A stretch of DNA of 64,000 nt from Micromonospora eburnea (GCF_900090225.1 NZ_FMHY01000002.1:2914001-2978000), one strand, 5' to 3'; positions 1 to 9,085 are shown, numbered from the stretch's first letter. Notes: generated by a model not told the origin, from the letters alone. Made by a program: numbers and translations.

Positions 1-1140
1 ATGATGCCGCTCGGGGCGGCCGCCGACCGCCTCGGCCGGCGGCGGGTCCTGCTGGCGGGCCTGCTGCTCTTCGGGCTCGGTGCGGCCGGCGCGGCGCTGG
101 CCGCGGACGCCTCCGCGTTGCTGCTCGCCCGCGCCGGCATGGGGCTCGGCGCCGCGGTGATCATGCCCACCGCGATGGCCATGCTGCCGGTGCTCTTTCC
201 GCCGGCGGAACGGGCCCGCGCGTTCGCGGTCGCCTCCGCCGCGGTCAGCCTCGGTCTGTGCCTCGGTCCGCTGGTCGCCGGCGCGCTGCTGCAACACTAC
301 TGGTGGGGCTCGGTCTTCCTGGTGGACGTGCCGATCGTGCTGGTGGCCGCGGTGCTCGTGCTGGCGCTGTTTCCCGAGTCGCGGGCGCCCCGTCCGGCGG
401 CCCGCGCCGACCGTCGGCCGAGCCGCCCGGTGCTGGTGCTGGCGCTGGTCTACGTGCTGATGACCGGGTTCCTGTTCGTGCTGACCCCGTACCTCGACGG
501 CGTCGGGTCCGCCCGTGGGCTGGCGGCCGGAGTGCGGCTGCTGCCGCTGGTCGGGGCGCTGCTGGTCGGCGCGGCGCTCGGCGAGCGGCTCGGCGCGCGG
601 GTCGGACCCCGGATACCCGCGGTGGCCGGTGCGCTGCTCCTCGCGGCCGGCCTGGGCGTCTTCGCCACGGTCGGCAGCGCTACCGCCGCCGCCCGGGTCA
701 CCGCCGGCCTGGTCGCCGTCGGGGCCGGCCTCGGCGCGATGCTCACCTCGGCGCTCCGGGCGGCCACCGCGGACTCGCCGGACGACCTGCTCGGCGTGGT
801 CCGGTGGACCACCGCCGTCCGCCAGGTCGCCGGGGCGGTCGGTGTGGTGCTGGCCGGTACGACGCTGAGCCTGGTATACCGGGACCACCCGTCGGCGATC
901 GGCGCACACCTCGGCGCTGCCCTGAACCGGGCGGCGGAGGCCGGCTCCGCCGGCGGCGGACTGCGGGCGGCCGCGCGGCTGGCCTATCTGGACGGTCTGC
1001 ACGCGGCCGTGCTGGTGGGGGCGGGGCTGGCGCTGGTCGCGGCCGGGATCGCCGCCACCGGCCGGTTCGGGCCGCCCGCCGACCGCTCGGCCCGGACAGC
1101 GCGGCGGCCCGCTCCGGCCGTCGCGGACCGATCCGCCTGA
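1..1140 (+). CDS. MFS drug exporter, DHA2-like (5' truncated by window edge)
   Basis: This encodes a multi-pass membrane protein of the major facilitator superfamily, probably a proton-driven exporter of the cluster product. The visible 379 residues open at the loop 2-3 signature of MFS transporters (G-x3-D-R-x-G-R-R, seen as GAAADRLGRRR), so the first one or two membrane helices lie upstream of the window. The ATG pair at position 1 is therefore probably internal. Long hydrophobic segments alternate with short Arg/Asp loops through to about residue 350, followed by an Ala/Arg/Pro-rich tail. DHA2 members usually have about 480-500 residues and 14 helices, consistent with a missing N-terminus. 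It lies 629 bases before halogenase 1 on the same strand. The substrate cannot be read from sequence; export or self-resistance is inferred from context. Confidence 0.85.
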   Translation: MMPLGAAADRLGRRRVLLAGLLLFGLGAAGAALAADASALLLARAGMGLGAAVIMPTAMAMLPVLFPPAERARAFAVASAAVSLGLCLGPLVAGALLQHYWWGSVFLVDVPIVLVAAVLVLALFPESRAPRPAARADRRPSRPVLVLALVYVLMTGFLFVLTPYLDGVGSARGLAAGVRLLPLVGALLVGAALGERLGARVGPRIPAVAGALLLAAGLGVFATVGSATAAARVTAGLVAVGAGLGAMLTSALRAATADSPDDLLGVVRWTTAVRQVAGAVGVVLAGTTLSLVYRDHPSAIGAHLGAALNRAAEAGSAGGGLRAAARLAYLDGLHAAVLVGAGLALVAAGIAATGRFGPPADRSARTARRPAPAVADRSA

Positions 1141-1769
1141 CACCGCCCCGGCGCCACCGGAGGGCGGCGGCGCGACCGTCCCGCGCCGCGCGGCTCCGCC
1201 AGCAGACGCGGGTGCCGGCCGCCGGTGGGGCCGGCCGGGTTGCGGGCCGTGCGGAGGCCGGCCGGGGTGCCGGAGCGGCCAGCGGCAGTCGACCCTTCCG
1301 CATCCGGTGGTGGCGATCGCCGACCAGTGTGCCGCCGCAGCGGGCCGGGGCGGTACGACGGCCGGTCCCATACATGGGATTCGGCCCGGGTTGGCGGACA
1401 CCCCAGTCCCGCGGGGTGGGATTCGCCGGGACCAGCCGGACCGCCGGCGAGGCGGGGTCCCCGACCCCGCCCAGGGCCTGCCCGACATCGAATCGATGGG
1501 GGTTGACCTGCGCCGACGTTGGTGGACGCCACGGTCGGGGCGGTGTGTCGGTGACCGCCCGCCCGATGCCGACCAGCCACCGGATGGACGCGGGGCAGAC
1601 ATCGAGGGATGCCGTTAAGACCGCATCCAGAGGGTGTGCAGAGCCATTTGCGCAGACTGGCCTGGCGCACCCCGGGGACCCGCTCATGCGACCGCGGGGG
1701 CCGGTCGTCAGTCATCGGTCCGCCCGGGGCGCCCGCCCCTTCCGTGTCCCGATTGAGGGAGAGTTGCGA
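1141..1769. other. Non-coding gap upstream of halogenase 1
   Basis: I see no convincing gene in these 629 bases. Open frames crossing it have no ribosome-binding site and are extensions or shadows of the neighbours. The only structured element I found is a short perfect dyad at 1366-1379 (TCCCAT, AC, ATGGGA), which could be an operator but is too short to rely on. The GC content drops slightly after about 1600. The segment before 1770 ends in GAGGGAGAG, the ribosome-binding site of halogenase 1. Promoters for that gene most likely lie here, but I cannot assign -35/-10 boxes with confidence. Confidence 0.5.
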
Positions 1770-3047
1770 ATGCCGTCCAATCTCTACGGAATCCCAGGCG
1801 ACTTCGACGTCGTCGTCATCGGTGGCGGCCCCGCCGGCGCCACCCTCTCGGCGCTGCTGAGCGAACGCGGCCGCCGGGTCCTCGTCCTGGACCGCGAGCG
1901 CTTCCCGCGCTACCACATCGGGGAGTCGCTCATCCCCGGCTTCATGCGCCCGATGGAGGAGCTGAAGCTCCTCGACCGGCTGGAGCAGCGCGGCTTCGAG
2001 AAGAAGCACGGCGGCACGCTCGTCTGGGGCGCGCAGAAGATCCCGTGGGGCTTCTCGTTCATCGAGGGCGGCCCGTACAGCTACTCGTACCACGTCCGCC
2101 GGGCCGACCTGGACTCGATGATCCTGGACCGGTCGCGGGAGCTGGGCACGCACGTGATCGAGGAGGCCACGGTCAAGGAGGCCATCGAGGAGGACGGCCG
2201 GGTCGTCGGTGTGCGCTACACGATCCGCGGCTCCGAGGAGGTCCAGGAGGCCCGGGCGAAGCTGGTGGTGGACGCCTCCGGCCAGGCCCGCGTGCTCGGC
2301 CGCAAGCTGACCAACGTCAACTGGCACGAGGACATGCGCAACGTCGCGGTCTGGACGTACTTCGACAACGCGGCCCGGCTTCCCGGCGACGAGTACACCA
2401 ACATCCTCATCGAGGGTCTGGAGGGTGGCTGGTTCTGGGGCATCCCGATCGACAAGGGCACCATGAGCGTCGGTTACGTCACCGCGTCCGCCGCCGCGGC
2501 CGCCTCCGACGACTCCCTGGAGGAGCTGTTCCGGACCCAGCTCGCCCGCTCCACCCAGCTCAAGGAGCTGCTGCAGAACGCGCGCCAGTCCAGCGGATTC
2601 CGGTCCGCCCGGGACTGGTCGTACACCTGCGACCAGTTCTACGGCCCGGGTTGGGCGCTGGTCGGCGACGCCGCCGCCTTCGTCGACCCGCTCTTCTCCA
2701 CCGGCGTGGCGCTGGCCACCCTGGCGGGTAGCGCCCTGTCGAAGATCGTCGACAAGGTGCTGGAGCACCCGGAGATCGAGGAGCCCGCGCTGGAGCGGTA
2801 CGCGACCGCGTACCGGGCGTTCTTCGAGGAGATCCGCGAGTTCGTCGGGAAGTTCTACGACCGGACGAAGTACAAGGAGTTCTACTGGGAGCAGGCCCAG
2901 ACGATCGTCGACCCGAGCCGCGAGCGCGACCCGCGGGAGGACTTCGTCACCCTGGTCTCCGGTCTCAGCGGCCGTCACCCGCTGTTCAACATCAGCGTCG
3001 ACGATCTCCTCGCTGAGCGCGCGGCGGCCACCCCGGTCGGAGCCTGA
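1770..3047 (+). CDS. FAD-dependent halogenase 1
   Basis: This is a 425-residue flavin-dependent halogenase of the tryptophan-halogenase superfamily. Such enzymes use FADH2, O2 and chloride or bromide to make a halogenating species that modifies an electron-rich substrate, free or carrier-bound. The FAD dinucleotide motif GGGPAG is at residues 17-22. FPRYHIGESLIP follows, and a Lys in EKKHGG sits where the catalytic Lys is expected. The diagnostic halogenase motif W-x-W-x-I-P is present as WFWGIP (about residue 216). A second FAD contact region, GDAAAFVDPLFSTG, follows at about residue 300. The start is the ATG after GAGGGAGAG at 1755-1763; the much longer upstream frame lacks homology. FADH2 is probably supplied by the flavin reductase at 28175-28756. 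The halogen and substrate are unknown. Confidence 0.88.
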   Translation: MPSNLYGIPGDFDVVVIGGGPAGATLSALLSERGRRVLVLDRERFPRYHIGESLIPGFMRPMEELKLLDRLEQRGFEKKHGGTLVWGAQKIPWGFSFIEGGPYSYSYHVRRADLDSMILDRSRELGTHVIEEATVKEAIEEDGRVVGVRYTIRGSEEVQEARAKLVVDASGQARVLGRKLTNVNWHEDMRNVAVWTYFDNAARLPGDEYTNILIEGLEGGWFWGIPIDKGTMSVGYVTASAAAAASDDSLEELFRTQLARSTQLKELLQNARQSSGFRSARDWSYTCDQFYGPGWALVGDAAAFVDPLFSTGVALATLAGSALSKIVDKVLEHPEIEEPALERYATAYRAFFEEIREFVGKFYDRTKYKEFYWEQAQTIVDPSRERDPREDFVTLVSGLSGRHPLFNISVDDLLAERAAATPVGA

Positions 3048-3052
3048 CGTGT

Positions 3053-3084
3053 CACGCGGCAGCCGCCCCGGCGGCTGCCGCGTG
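3053..3084 (+). terminator. Perfect 15-bp hairpin after halogenase 1
   Basis: Arms at 3053-3067 and 3070-3084 are exact reverse complements (CACGCGGCAGCCGCC on the left), with only two bases between them, so the top pairs open into a small loop. The hairpin begins six bases after the halogenase 1 stop. There is no T-run, which is usual for high-GC actinomycete terminators. The antiporter gene starts 28 bases later on the same strand, so this may be a partial terminator or attenuator that lowers downstream expression. Confidence 0.75.
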
Positions 3085-3112
3085 GCCCCTTAGCGGACCT
3101 GAATGGGGCCTG

Positions 3113-4372
3113 ATGACCAGCCACACGATCCAGATGTTGTTCGTCGACCTGGCGCTCATTTTGCTGCTCGCCCGCGGGTTCGGCGTGCTCGCCGTCCGGC
3201 TGGGACAGCCGCCGGTGGTCGGTGAGATCTTCGCCGGGATCCTGCTCGGGCCCACGCTGTTCGGCGGCTGGATCGCCGGGACGCTCTTCCCGCTCTCCGT
3301 CCGGCCGCTGTTGTCCGGCATGGCCGATGTCGGGGTGGCCCTGTTCATGTTCGTGGTTGGTCTCGAGCTGGAGCGCGGCATGCTGCGCGGAATGGGTCGC
3401 CGCAGCGCCGTGGTGGCGGCCGGGTCCACTCTGGTGCCCTTCGTCCTCGGACTCGGGCTCGGCTGGTACCTGCTGCGCGGCCAGGGCTCCGGGGACGCGG
3501 CCGCCTTCCTGATCTTCATCGGCCTGTCGGTCTCGGTGACCGCCTTCCCGGTGCTGGCCCGCATCATCACCGACCGACGGCTGGCCCGGACCACCGTCGG
3601 CGCCTTCGCGCTGGCCACCGCCGCCGTGGTGGACGTGGTGGCCTGGGTCGCCCTGGCCGCCGTGCAGGCGGCCATCGGCGGTGAGGAGGGGCACTGGCGG
3701 GTGCTGCTGCTCCTGCCGTACGTCGCGGTGATGTTCCTGGTTGTCCGCCCGTTGCTGGGCCGGTTGCTGGCCGGCGGCGATCCGGCGAATCCGGTCAGCG
3801 TTCCCCGGCTCGCCGCCGTGCTCAGCGGTGCCCTGCTGTCGGCGGCGGCCACCGAGGCGATGGGGATGCACTTCATCTTCGGCGCGTTCCTGTTCGGCCT
3901 GGTGATGCCCACCGGTGGCTCGGCGGAGCGCGGCGAGGCCATCCAGCGGCAGACCAGCCAGCTCACCGCCGTGTTGCTCCCGGTCTACTTCGTGGTGGCC
4001 GGGCTCAAGGTGGACCTCAGTGAAGTGGGCCTGGACGGGTTGCTGGACTTCGGCGTGATCCTGCTGGTGGCGGTCGGCGGCAAGCTCGGCGGCAGCTATC
4101 TGGCGGCGCGGCTGCAGGCGGTGCCGGCCCGTGCCGCGCTGGCCCTGGGCACGTTGCTGAACACCCGTGGACTCACCGAACTGATCATTTTGGGCGTCGG
4201 GTTGCGGATCGGGCTGCTCGACGGCTCCCTCTACTCGCTGATGGTCGTCATGGCGCTGGTCACCACGGCGATGACCGGCCCGATGCTCGCCTGGGTCTAT
4301 CGCCGACCGGTCGAGATCACCACTCCAGAGAGGGCGTCGGACCTGGTGCCGGCGGCCCGGTCGTCGGCATAG
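3113..4372 (+). CDS. Cation/proton antiporter, CPA2 (Kef/NapA-like) membrane domain
   Basis: A 419-residue polytopic membrane protein that probably exchanges Na+ or K+ for protons across the cytoplasmic membrane. It resembles the CPA2 monovalent cation:proton antiporter family: PPVVGEIFAGILLGPTLFG near residue 35, MADVGVALFMFVVGLELE around residue 70, then a dozen hydrophobic helices including TAFPVLARIITD (about residue 145) and LLNTRGLTELIILGVG (about residue 350). There is no RCK/TrkA cytoplasmic domain, so it is the short form. It ends 11 bases before the LAL regulator and probably shares its transcript. Antiporters of this type occur in polyketide clusters and may aid self-resistance or pH balance, but that role is inferred from position only. 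Confidence 0.85.
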   Translation: MTSHTIQMLFVDLALILLLARGFGVLAVRLGQPPVVGEIFAGILLGPTLFGGWIAGTLFPLSVRPLLSGMADVGVALFMFVVGLELERGMLRGMGRRSAVVAAGSTLVPFVLGLGLGWYLLRGQGSGDAAAFLIFIGLSVSVTAFPVLARIITDRRLARTTVGAFALATAAVVDVVAWVALAAVQAAIGGEEGHWRVLLLLPYVAVMFLVVRPLLGRLLAGGDPANPVSVPRLAAVLSGALLSAAATEAMGMHFIFGAFLFGLVMPTGGSAERGEAIQRQTSQLTAVLLPVYFVVAGLKVDLSEVGLDGLLDFGVILLVAVGGKLGGSYLAARLQAVPARAALALGTLLNTRGLTELIILGVGLRIGLLDGSLYSLMVVMALVTTAMTGPMLAWVYRRPVEITTPERASDLVPAARSSA

Positions 4373-4383
4373 GAGGAGGAACG

Positions 4384-7182
4384 ATGGACCTGGTCGAACG
4401 TGGGCCGGAGCTGGCCGCGCTGACGGAGGTGCTGACCGCCTCGGCGGCGGGCACGGGTGGGGCGGTCCTGGTCAGCGGCGGCATCGGCTGCGGAAAGTCG
4501 GAACTGCTCGACGCCGTACGGAGCTGGGCCGAGCAGGACGGCTTCGTGGTGCTCGCCGCGGTGGGCTGCTGGGCCGAACGGGAGTCGCCGGGCGGTGTCC
4601 TCGGGCAGCTGCTCCGCTACGCCGAGACGGCCTGGGCGTCGTCCGGCCGGATCGCCGAGCTACTTGACGGGCTCGGCGCCGGCGGGCCGGTCCCGGAGGC
4701 GGAGCCACGCACCCTCGACGCGGCCACCACCGCCGCGCTGCACCACCTCTGCACCGAGGTGCTCCAGGTGGCCGAACGGGTTCCGGTCCTCATCTGCGTC
4801 GACGACGTGCAGTTCGCCGACGCGGTGTCCCAGCACTGGCTGATCCAGCTCCTCGGCCGGCTACGCAGCGCCCGGGTGGCGCTCGTCGTGGCCGAGTGCG
4901 TGCTGTCCCGGCCGACCAACCCGCGACTGCGCGCCGAACTGCTGCGCTTGCCGAACTACCGCCGGATCCCGTTGCACCGGCTGTCCCCGGCCGGCGTGGG
5001 CGAGGTACTGCACCGCCACCTGGACCCGGACACGGCCGTCACGCTGGCCGACGAGGCCCACCAGGTCAGCGCCGGCAACCCGCTGCTGGTTCGGGCGCTC
5101 GTCGAGGACCAGCGCGACGCCGACCGGCCGCCGGCCGTCGGCGCCCGGCTGCGGGTGGGCGAGGCGTACGGCGACGCGGTGCTCAGCTGCGTACTCCGCG
5201 GCCGCCCGGTGCTGATGCGGCTGGCCCAGGCGCTCGCCGTGCTCGACGAGGGCACCGACAGCGCGTCGCTGGCGGTCCGGCTGCTCGACGACGAGGAGCC
5301 GGCCACGATCCGCGGCGGCCTGGACGCGCTGGACGTCGCGGGCCTGCTCGACCGGGGAGCGTTGCGGCACCCGGCGGCCGCCTCCGCGCTGCGCGCCACC
5401 GTGCCGGCGCACGACCGGACCCGGCTGCACCGGCGCGCGGCCGAGCTGCTCTACGCCGACGGCGCGCCGCCGACCCGGGTGGCCCGGCACCTGGTCGCCG
5501 CCGAGCGGGGGCTGCCCGGCTGGGCGTTGCCGGTGCTGCGGTCCGCCGCCGAACGGCACCTGGTGGAGAACCGGGCCGCGGACGCGTACGCCTGTGTCGA
5601 GGCGGCGCTGCGGATCTGCGACGACGAGAGTCTGCGCGTACCGCTCAAGGCCCTGCTGACCAGCGCGGCCTGGCTGCTGAACCCGTCGATGAGCGCCCGG
5701 CACCTCGGGGAGCTGGCCGACGCGCTGCGGGAGGGGCGGCTCGGCGACCGGCACGCGCTGATGCTGGCCAAGTACCTGCTCTGGCACGGCCGCTTCGACG
5801 AGGCGGCGGAGGCGATCGAGCGGATCGTGGCCCGGGGCGAGGAGAACGATCCGGCCGGCTCGGCCGAGCTGCGCGCGACCCGGGAGATCCTCGCCGCGTC
5901 GTACCCGGCCCTGGTGTCCGGCCGGCTCCGCCCGCAGGAGCGGTCGACCGCCCGACCCACCCGCGACCCGCGGGTACGCAGCGCGGCGGCGCTGTCGTCC
6001 CTGCTCACCGGGGGTGACGAGGACGAGGCGGTGGCCGACGCCGAGGCGTGCATGCGGGCCATGCGGCTGACCAAGAAGACGCAGGAAGCGCTGATGTGCG
6101 CGGTGGCCACCCTCCAGTTCGCCGACCGGCTGCCCGCCGCGGCGAGCTGGTGCGACCACTGGCTGGCCGAGGCGCGGGCCTGGCAGGTGCCGCTCTGGGA
6201 GGCCGAGTTCGCCTCCATGCGTGCCAGCATCGCGCTGCGCCAGGGCAACCCGCTGCTGGCCCGGCAGCTCGCCGAGGCGGCGCTGAAACAGGTGCCGCTG
6301 GAGAGCTGGGGGGTGTGCATCGGCGGGCCGCTGGCCAACCTGGTGCAGGCCGCCACCGACACGGGTGACCACGAGGCGGCGTCGACCTACCTGGAGATGC
6401 CGGTGCCGGAGGGCATGTTCAAGAGCCGGTTCGGCCTGTACTACCTGCACGCCCGGGGCCGGTTCCAGATGGAGAACGGCCGCCCGCACGCCGCGCTCAA
6501 CGACCTCGTCACCTGCGGGCAGCTGATGACCGCCTGGGGCTTCGACCAGCCGGCGCTGGTGCCGTGGCGGGCCGAGGCGGCCCAGGCGTACCTGCTCGCC
6601 GGCGATGTGGCGCGGGCCCGGACCCTCGCGCGCGAGCAGTTGGCCCTGGTCGGTACGCGGCCCTCGCGGACCCGGGGGATGTCGCTGCGGGTGCTGGCCG
6701 CGGTCAGCCCGCCCGGGGAACGGGCCGATCTGCTCACCGAGGCCGTCGAGGTGCTGCGCGGTTGCGGTGACCAGGCGCAGCTCGCCCAGGCGCTCGGTGA
6801 CCTCGGCTGCCTGCACTACCAGGCCGGCCGCCCGGCCCGGGCCCGGCCGCTGGTCGAGACCGCGGCGAGGCTGGCCCGGGCGTGTGGGGCCCGGCCGATC
6901 CTGCGCCGGCTGCCGCTGGACGCGGGACCGCCCCGTCCCGAGCCCGCCGACCCGGCCGAGCAGGTCAGCCGGGTCGCCGCGCTGTCGCTGTTGTCCGGGG
7001 CGGAACGTCGGGTCGCGGCGCTGGCGGCGCGCGGCCACACCAACCGGGAGATCTCCCGCCGGCTGTGCATCACGGTCAGCACGGTGGAGCAGCACCTGAC
7101 CCGGACGTTCCGCAAGCTCGGCGTCAAGACCCGGGCGGACCTGCCCGAAGAGATCGTGCTGGACATGGCGGTGGCGGGTTGA
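4384..7182 (+). CDS. LuxR-family LAL transcriptional regulator
   Basis: A 932-residue large ATP-binding regulator of the LuxR family, a class often found as pathway-specific activators in macrolide and polyketide clusters. The N-terminal ATPase has a variant P-loop GGIGCGKS (residues about 32-39) and a Walker B segment VLICVDDVQFAD (about 137-148). A long helical TPR-like middle follows. The C-terminal LuxR winged HTH is clear: LSGAERRVAALAARGHTNRE, then TVSTVEQHLTRTFRKLGV, at about residues 865-915. The start is supported by AGGAGGAGGA at 4371-4380, overlapping the antiporter stop. It is followed by a weak hairpin at 7183-7202 and then halogenase 2. It probably activates the adjacent PKS operon; DNA targets are unknown. 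Confidence 0.92.
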   Translation: MDLVERGPELAALTEVLTASAAGTGGAVLVSGGIGCGKSELLDAVRSWAEQDGFVVLAAVGCWAERESPGGVLGQLLRYAETAWASSGRIAELLDGLGAGGPVPEAEPRTLDAATTAALHHLCTEVLQVAERVPVLICVDDVQFADAVSQHWLIQLLGRLRSARVALVVAECVLSRPTNPRLRAELLRLPNYRRIPLHRLSPAGVGEVLHRHLDPDTAVTLADEAHQVSAGNPLLVRALVEDQRDADRPPAVGARLRVGEAYGDAVLSCVLRGRPVLMRLAQALAVLDEGTDSASLAVRLLDDEEPATIRGGLDALDVAGLLDRGALRHPAAASALRATVPAHDRTRLHRRAAELLYADGAPPTRVARHLVAAERGLPGWALPVLRSAAERHLVENRAADAYACVEAALRICDDESLRVPLKALLTSAAWLLNPSMSARHLGELADALREGRLGDRHALMLAKYLLWHGRFDEAAEAIERIVARGEENDPAGSAELRATREILAASYPALVSGRLRPQERSTARPTRDPRVRSAAALSSLLTGGDEDEAVADAEACMRAMRLTKKTQEALMCAVATLQFADRLPAAASWCDHWLAEARAWQVPLWEAEFASMRASIALRQGNPLLARQLAEAALKQVPLESWGVCIGGPLANLVQAATDTGDHEAASTYLEMPVPEGMFKSRFGLYYLHARGRFQMENGRPHAALNDLVTCGQLMTAWGFDQPALVPWRAEAAQAYLLAGDVARARTLAREQLALVGTRPSRTRGMSLRVLAAVSPPGERADLLTEAVEVLRGCGDQAQLAQALGDLGCLHYQAGRPARARPLVETAARLARACGARPILRRLPLDAGPPRPEPADPAEQVSRVAALSLLSGAERRVAALAARGHTNREISRRLCITVSTVEQHLTRTFRKLGVKTRADLPEEIVLDMAVAG

Positions 7183-7202
7183 GGCCCGCCGGTCGCCGGG
7201 CC
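7183..7202 (+). terminator. Short GC hairpin between LAL regulator and halogenase 2
   Basis: Six-bp arms GGCCCG (7183-7188) and CGGGCC (7197-7202) flank an 8-base loop immediately after the regulator stop codon. The stem is short with no T-run, so any termination is likely partial. The next gene starts 38 bases downstream. Confidence 0.35.
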
Positions 7203-7240
7203 CCCGCACACCGTTTCCCCATGAGAAGGAGGTGAGGAGA

Positions 7241-8902
7241 TTGCCGCTCAACAGCTCCGGCGCGGGGCGCGACGACCGGTACGACGTGGCGATCCTCGGC
7301 AGTGGTATCGCTGGCGGCATGCTCGGTGCGGTGCTGGCCCGCAACGGCGTCAAGGTGCTGCTGCTGGACGCCGGCACCCATCCACGGTTCGCGATCGGGG
7401 AGTCCACCATCCCGTTCACGTCCGGGATGACCCGGATCATCGCCGACCGCTACGGCGTACCGGAGATCAAGCCGCTGTCCAGCTTCCGCGGCGTGCAGAA
7501 GCACGTGTCGCGCAACTGTGGCCGCAAGCAGAACTTCGGCTTCATCTACCACCGCGAGGGCTCCCCGCAGGACCCGAAGCAGGTCAACCAGTTGGTCGTC
7601 CCGTCGATGCTGCGTACCGAGTCGCACCTGTTCCGGCAGGACGTGGACATGTACCTGTTCCAGGTCGCGGTCAAGTACGGCGCGCACACCCGGCTGAACA
7701 CCCGGATCGTGGACGTGGAGATCGACCCGGACGAGGGCGCGGTGCTGCGATCGGACCGGGGTGAGGAGTTCCGGGCGAGCTACGTGGTCGACGCTGGCGG
7801 GTTCCGTTCGCCGCTGGCCGACAAGTTCGAGCTGCGTGAGGTGCCCACCCGGGCCCGAACCCACTCGCGCAGCGTCTTCACCCACCTCATCGGCGTCCGT
7901 CCCTTCGACAAGTCGCCGGCTGCCGCGCGCGGTCACGACCAGCCGAACCCGTGGCACCACGGCACGCTGCACCACGTCTTCGACGGCGGGTGGATGTGGG
8001 TGATCCCGTTCGACAACCACCCCGACTCGCTCAACCCGCTGGTGAGCGTCGGCCTGACCCTCGACCCCCGGGTGCATCCCAAGACCGACCTGCCCCCGGC
8101 CGAGGAGTTCCAGCAGTTCCTGAAGCGCTTCCCGGACATCGCCTGGCAGTTCGAGGACGCCAAGCCGGTGCGCCCCTGGGTCTCCACCGGGCGGCTCCAG
8201 TACTCGGCCAAGCAGATCGTGGGGGAGCGGTTCTGCCTGACCTCGCACGCGGCGGGTTTCATCGACCCGCTCTACTCGCGCGGCATGACGAACACCCTCG
8301 AACTGATCAACATCATGGCCTGGCGGCTGATCGCCGCATCCCGGGACGGCAACTGGGCCATGGAGCGGTTCGAGTACCTGGAGACGCTCCAGCAGGGGCT
8401 GTTCGACTTCCACGACGACATCGTCTACAGCTCGTTCGTCGCGTTCCGTGACTACGATTTGTGGAATGCGGTGAACCGCACCTGGCAGCTCGGCACCATG
8501 CTTGGGAATGTCGTCATCGAGGATGCCTACTTCCGCTATTCCCGTAGCGGGGATGACAAGGTCTTCCTCGCCCTGGAGGACAGCCGGCACCCGGGCTCGC
8601 CGTTCCCGGTCAGCGAGAAGTTCAGCGAGTTGGGCTTCTTCACCCGGCAGACCTGTCAGGCGGTGGAGGCCGGCAGCCTGTCCGCGAAGGACGGCGCCGC
8701 GCAGATCTTCGCCAAGATCGCCTCGGCCGACTACCTGCCCCCGTCGTTCGGCTTCGGCGATCCGGCCAACCGCTGCTTCAGCGCCTCCCCGACGAAGATG
8801 GCGCGTAACGCGGTGTGGAGCCGGAGCAAGGCTCCGAAGGAGATCGGCGGCATGATGACCCGGGCCACGGCCGGCCTGGTCCGGATGCGGCTGCGTCCCT
8901 GA
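7241..8902 (+). CDS. FAD-dependent halogenase 2
   Basis: A 553-residue flavin-dependent halogenase paralogue, longer than halogenase 1 by a C-terminal helical extension. It has GSGIAGG (FAD binding, near residue 16), HPRFAIGESTIPF, a Lys in CGRKQNFGF at the expected catalytic position, and WxWxIP as WMWVIP (about residue 250). AAGFIDPLYSRGMTNTLELI is the second FAD region. Start choice: the strongest Shine-Dalgarno sequence in the window, GAAGGAGGTGA at 7225-7235, precedes TTG 7241 by a normal distance. The GTG at 7232 lies inside that sequence and is unlikely. Having two halogenases suggests two halogenation events or two substrates. Tyr/Phe/His-rich segments between residues 80 and 120 probably form the substrate side. 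Neighbours are the LAL regulator upstream and PKS1 downstream. Confidence 0.85.
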   Translation: MPLNSSGAGRDDRYDVAILGSGIAGGMLGAVLARNGVKVLLLDAGTHPRFAIGESTIPFTSGMTRIIADRYGVPEIKPLSSFRGVQKHVSRNCGRKQNFGFIYHREGSPQDPKQVNQLVVPSMLRTESHLFRQDVDMYLFQVAVKYGAHTRLNTRIVDVEIDPDEGAVLRSDRGEEFRASYVVDAGGFRSPLADKFELREVPTRARTHSRSVFTHLIGVRPFDKSPAAARGHDQPNPWHHGTLHHVFDGGWMWVIPFDNHPDSLNPLVSVGLTLDPRVHPKTDLPPAEEFQQFLKRFPDIAWQFEDAKPVRPWVSTGRLQYSAKQIVGERFCLTSHAAGFIDPLYSRGMTNTLELINIMAWRLIAASRDGNWAMERFEYLETLQQGLFDFHDDIVYSSFVAFRDYDLWNAVNRTWQLGTMLGNVVIEDAYFRYSRSGDDKVFLALEDSRHPGSPFPVSEKFSELGFFTRQTCQAVEAGSLSAKDGAAQIFAKIASADYLPPSFGFGDPANRCFSASPTKMARNAVWSRSKAPKEIGGMMTRATAGLVRMRLRP

Positions 8903-8923
8903 CCGCGCTTCGCTGCGCGACCT

Positions 8924-8960
8924 GGCGGCGGTCCCGGTGTGCTTCACCGGGACCGCCGCC
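8924..8960 (+). terminator. Perfect 16-bp hairpin terminator after halogenase 2
   Basis: Arms 8924-8939 (GGCGGCGGTCCCGGTG) and 8945-8960 are exact reverse complements around a five-base loop TGCTT. The stem begins 21 bases after the halogenase 2 stop. It likely ends the first plus-strand transcript and isolates the PKS operon, which then needs its own promoter. Confidence 0.85.
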
Positions 8961-9056
8961 GTCGTGTGTGCGGGTTCCTTCCACATTGCCCTTCGTCGTT
9001 TTCTGTGGCTGGTCGCGATAGGGGTTGGCCTCGGGTGTGAACAGGTCGAATCGGGG

Positions 9057-9085
9057 TTACCGCCCATTCGTCGCCCGCGTAGATT
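9057..9085 (+). promoter_or_regulatory. Candidate promoter for the PKS1-flavin reductase operon
   Basis: TTACCG (9057-9062) and TAGATT (9080-9085) are separated by 17 bases and sit about 125 bases before the PKS1 start, downstream of the halogenase 2 terminator. The -10-like box fits TANNNT; the -35-like box matches TTGAC-type promoters only partly. This is a pattern call. Transcription from this point is expected because of the terminator, but the exact boxes are uncertain. Confidence 0.35.

Noticed and set aside
1366..1379. Short dyad TCCCAT-AC-ATGGGA upstream of halogenase 1 as an operator
   Set aside because: Six-bp arms in one place only are too likely by chance in 629 bases; noted in the gap entry but not called as a site.
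258..1769. Upstream extension of the halogenase 1 frame by 504 codons
   Set aside because: The extension is Arg/Gly/Pro-rich, overlaps the MFS gene in another frame, and the true start has a good ribosome-binding site at 1755-1763.
4861..7440. 859-codon open frame on the minus strand
   Set aside because: It lies opposite the LAL regulator, whose motifs are unambiguous. The reverse frame is Arg/Gly/Gln low-complexity sequence, typical of shadows in GC-rich DNA.
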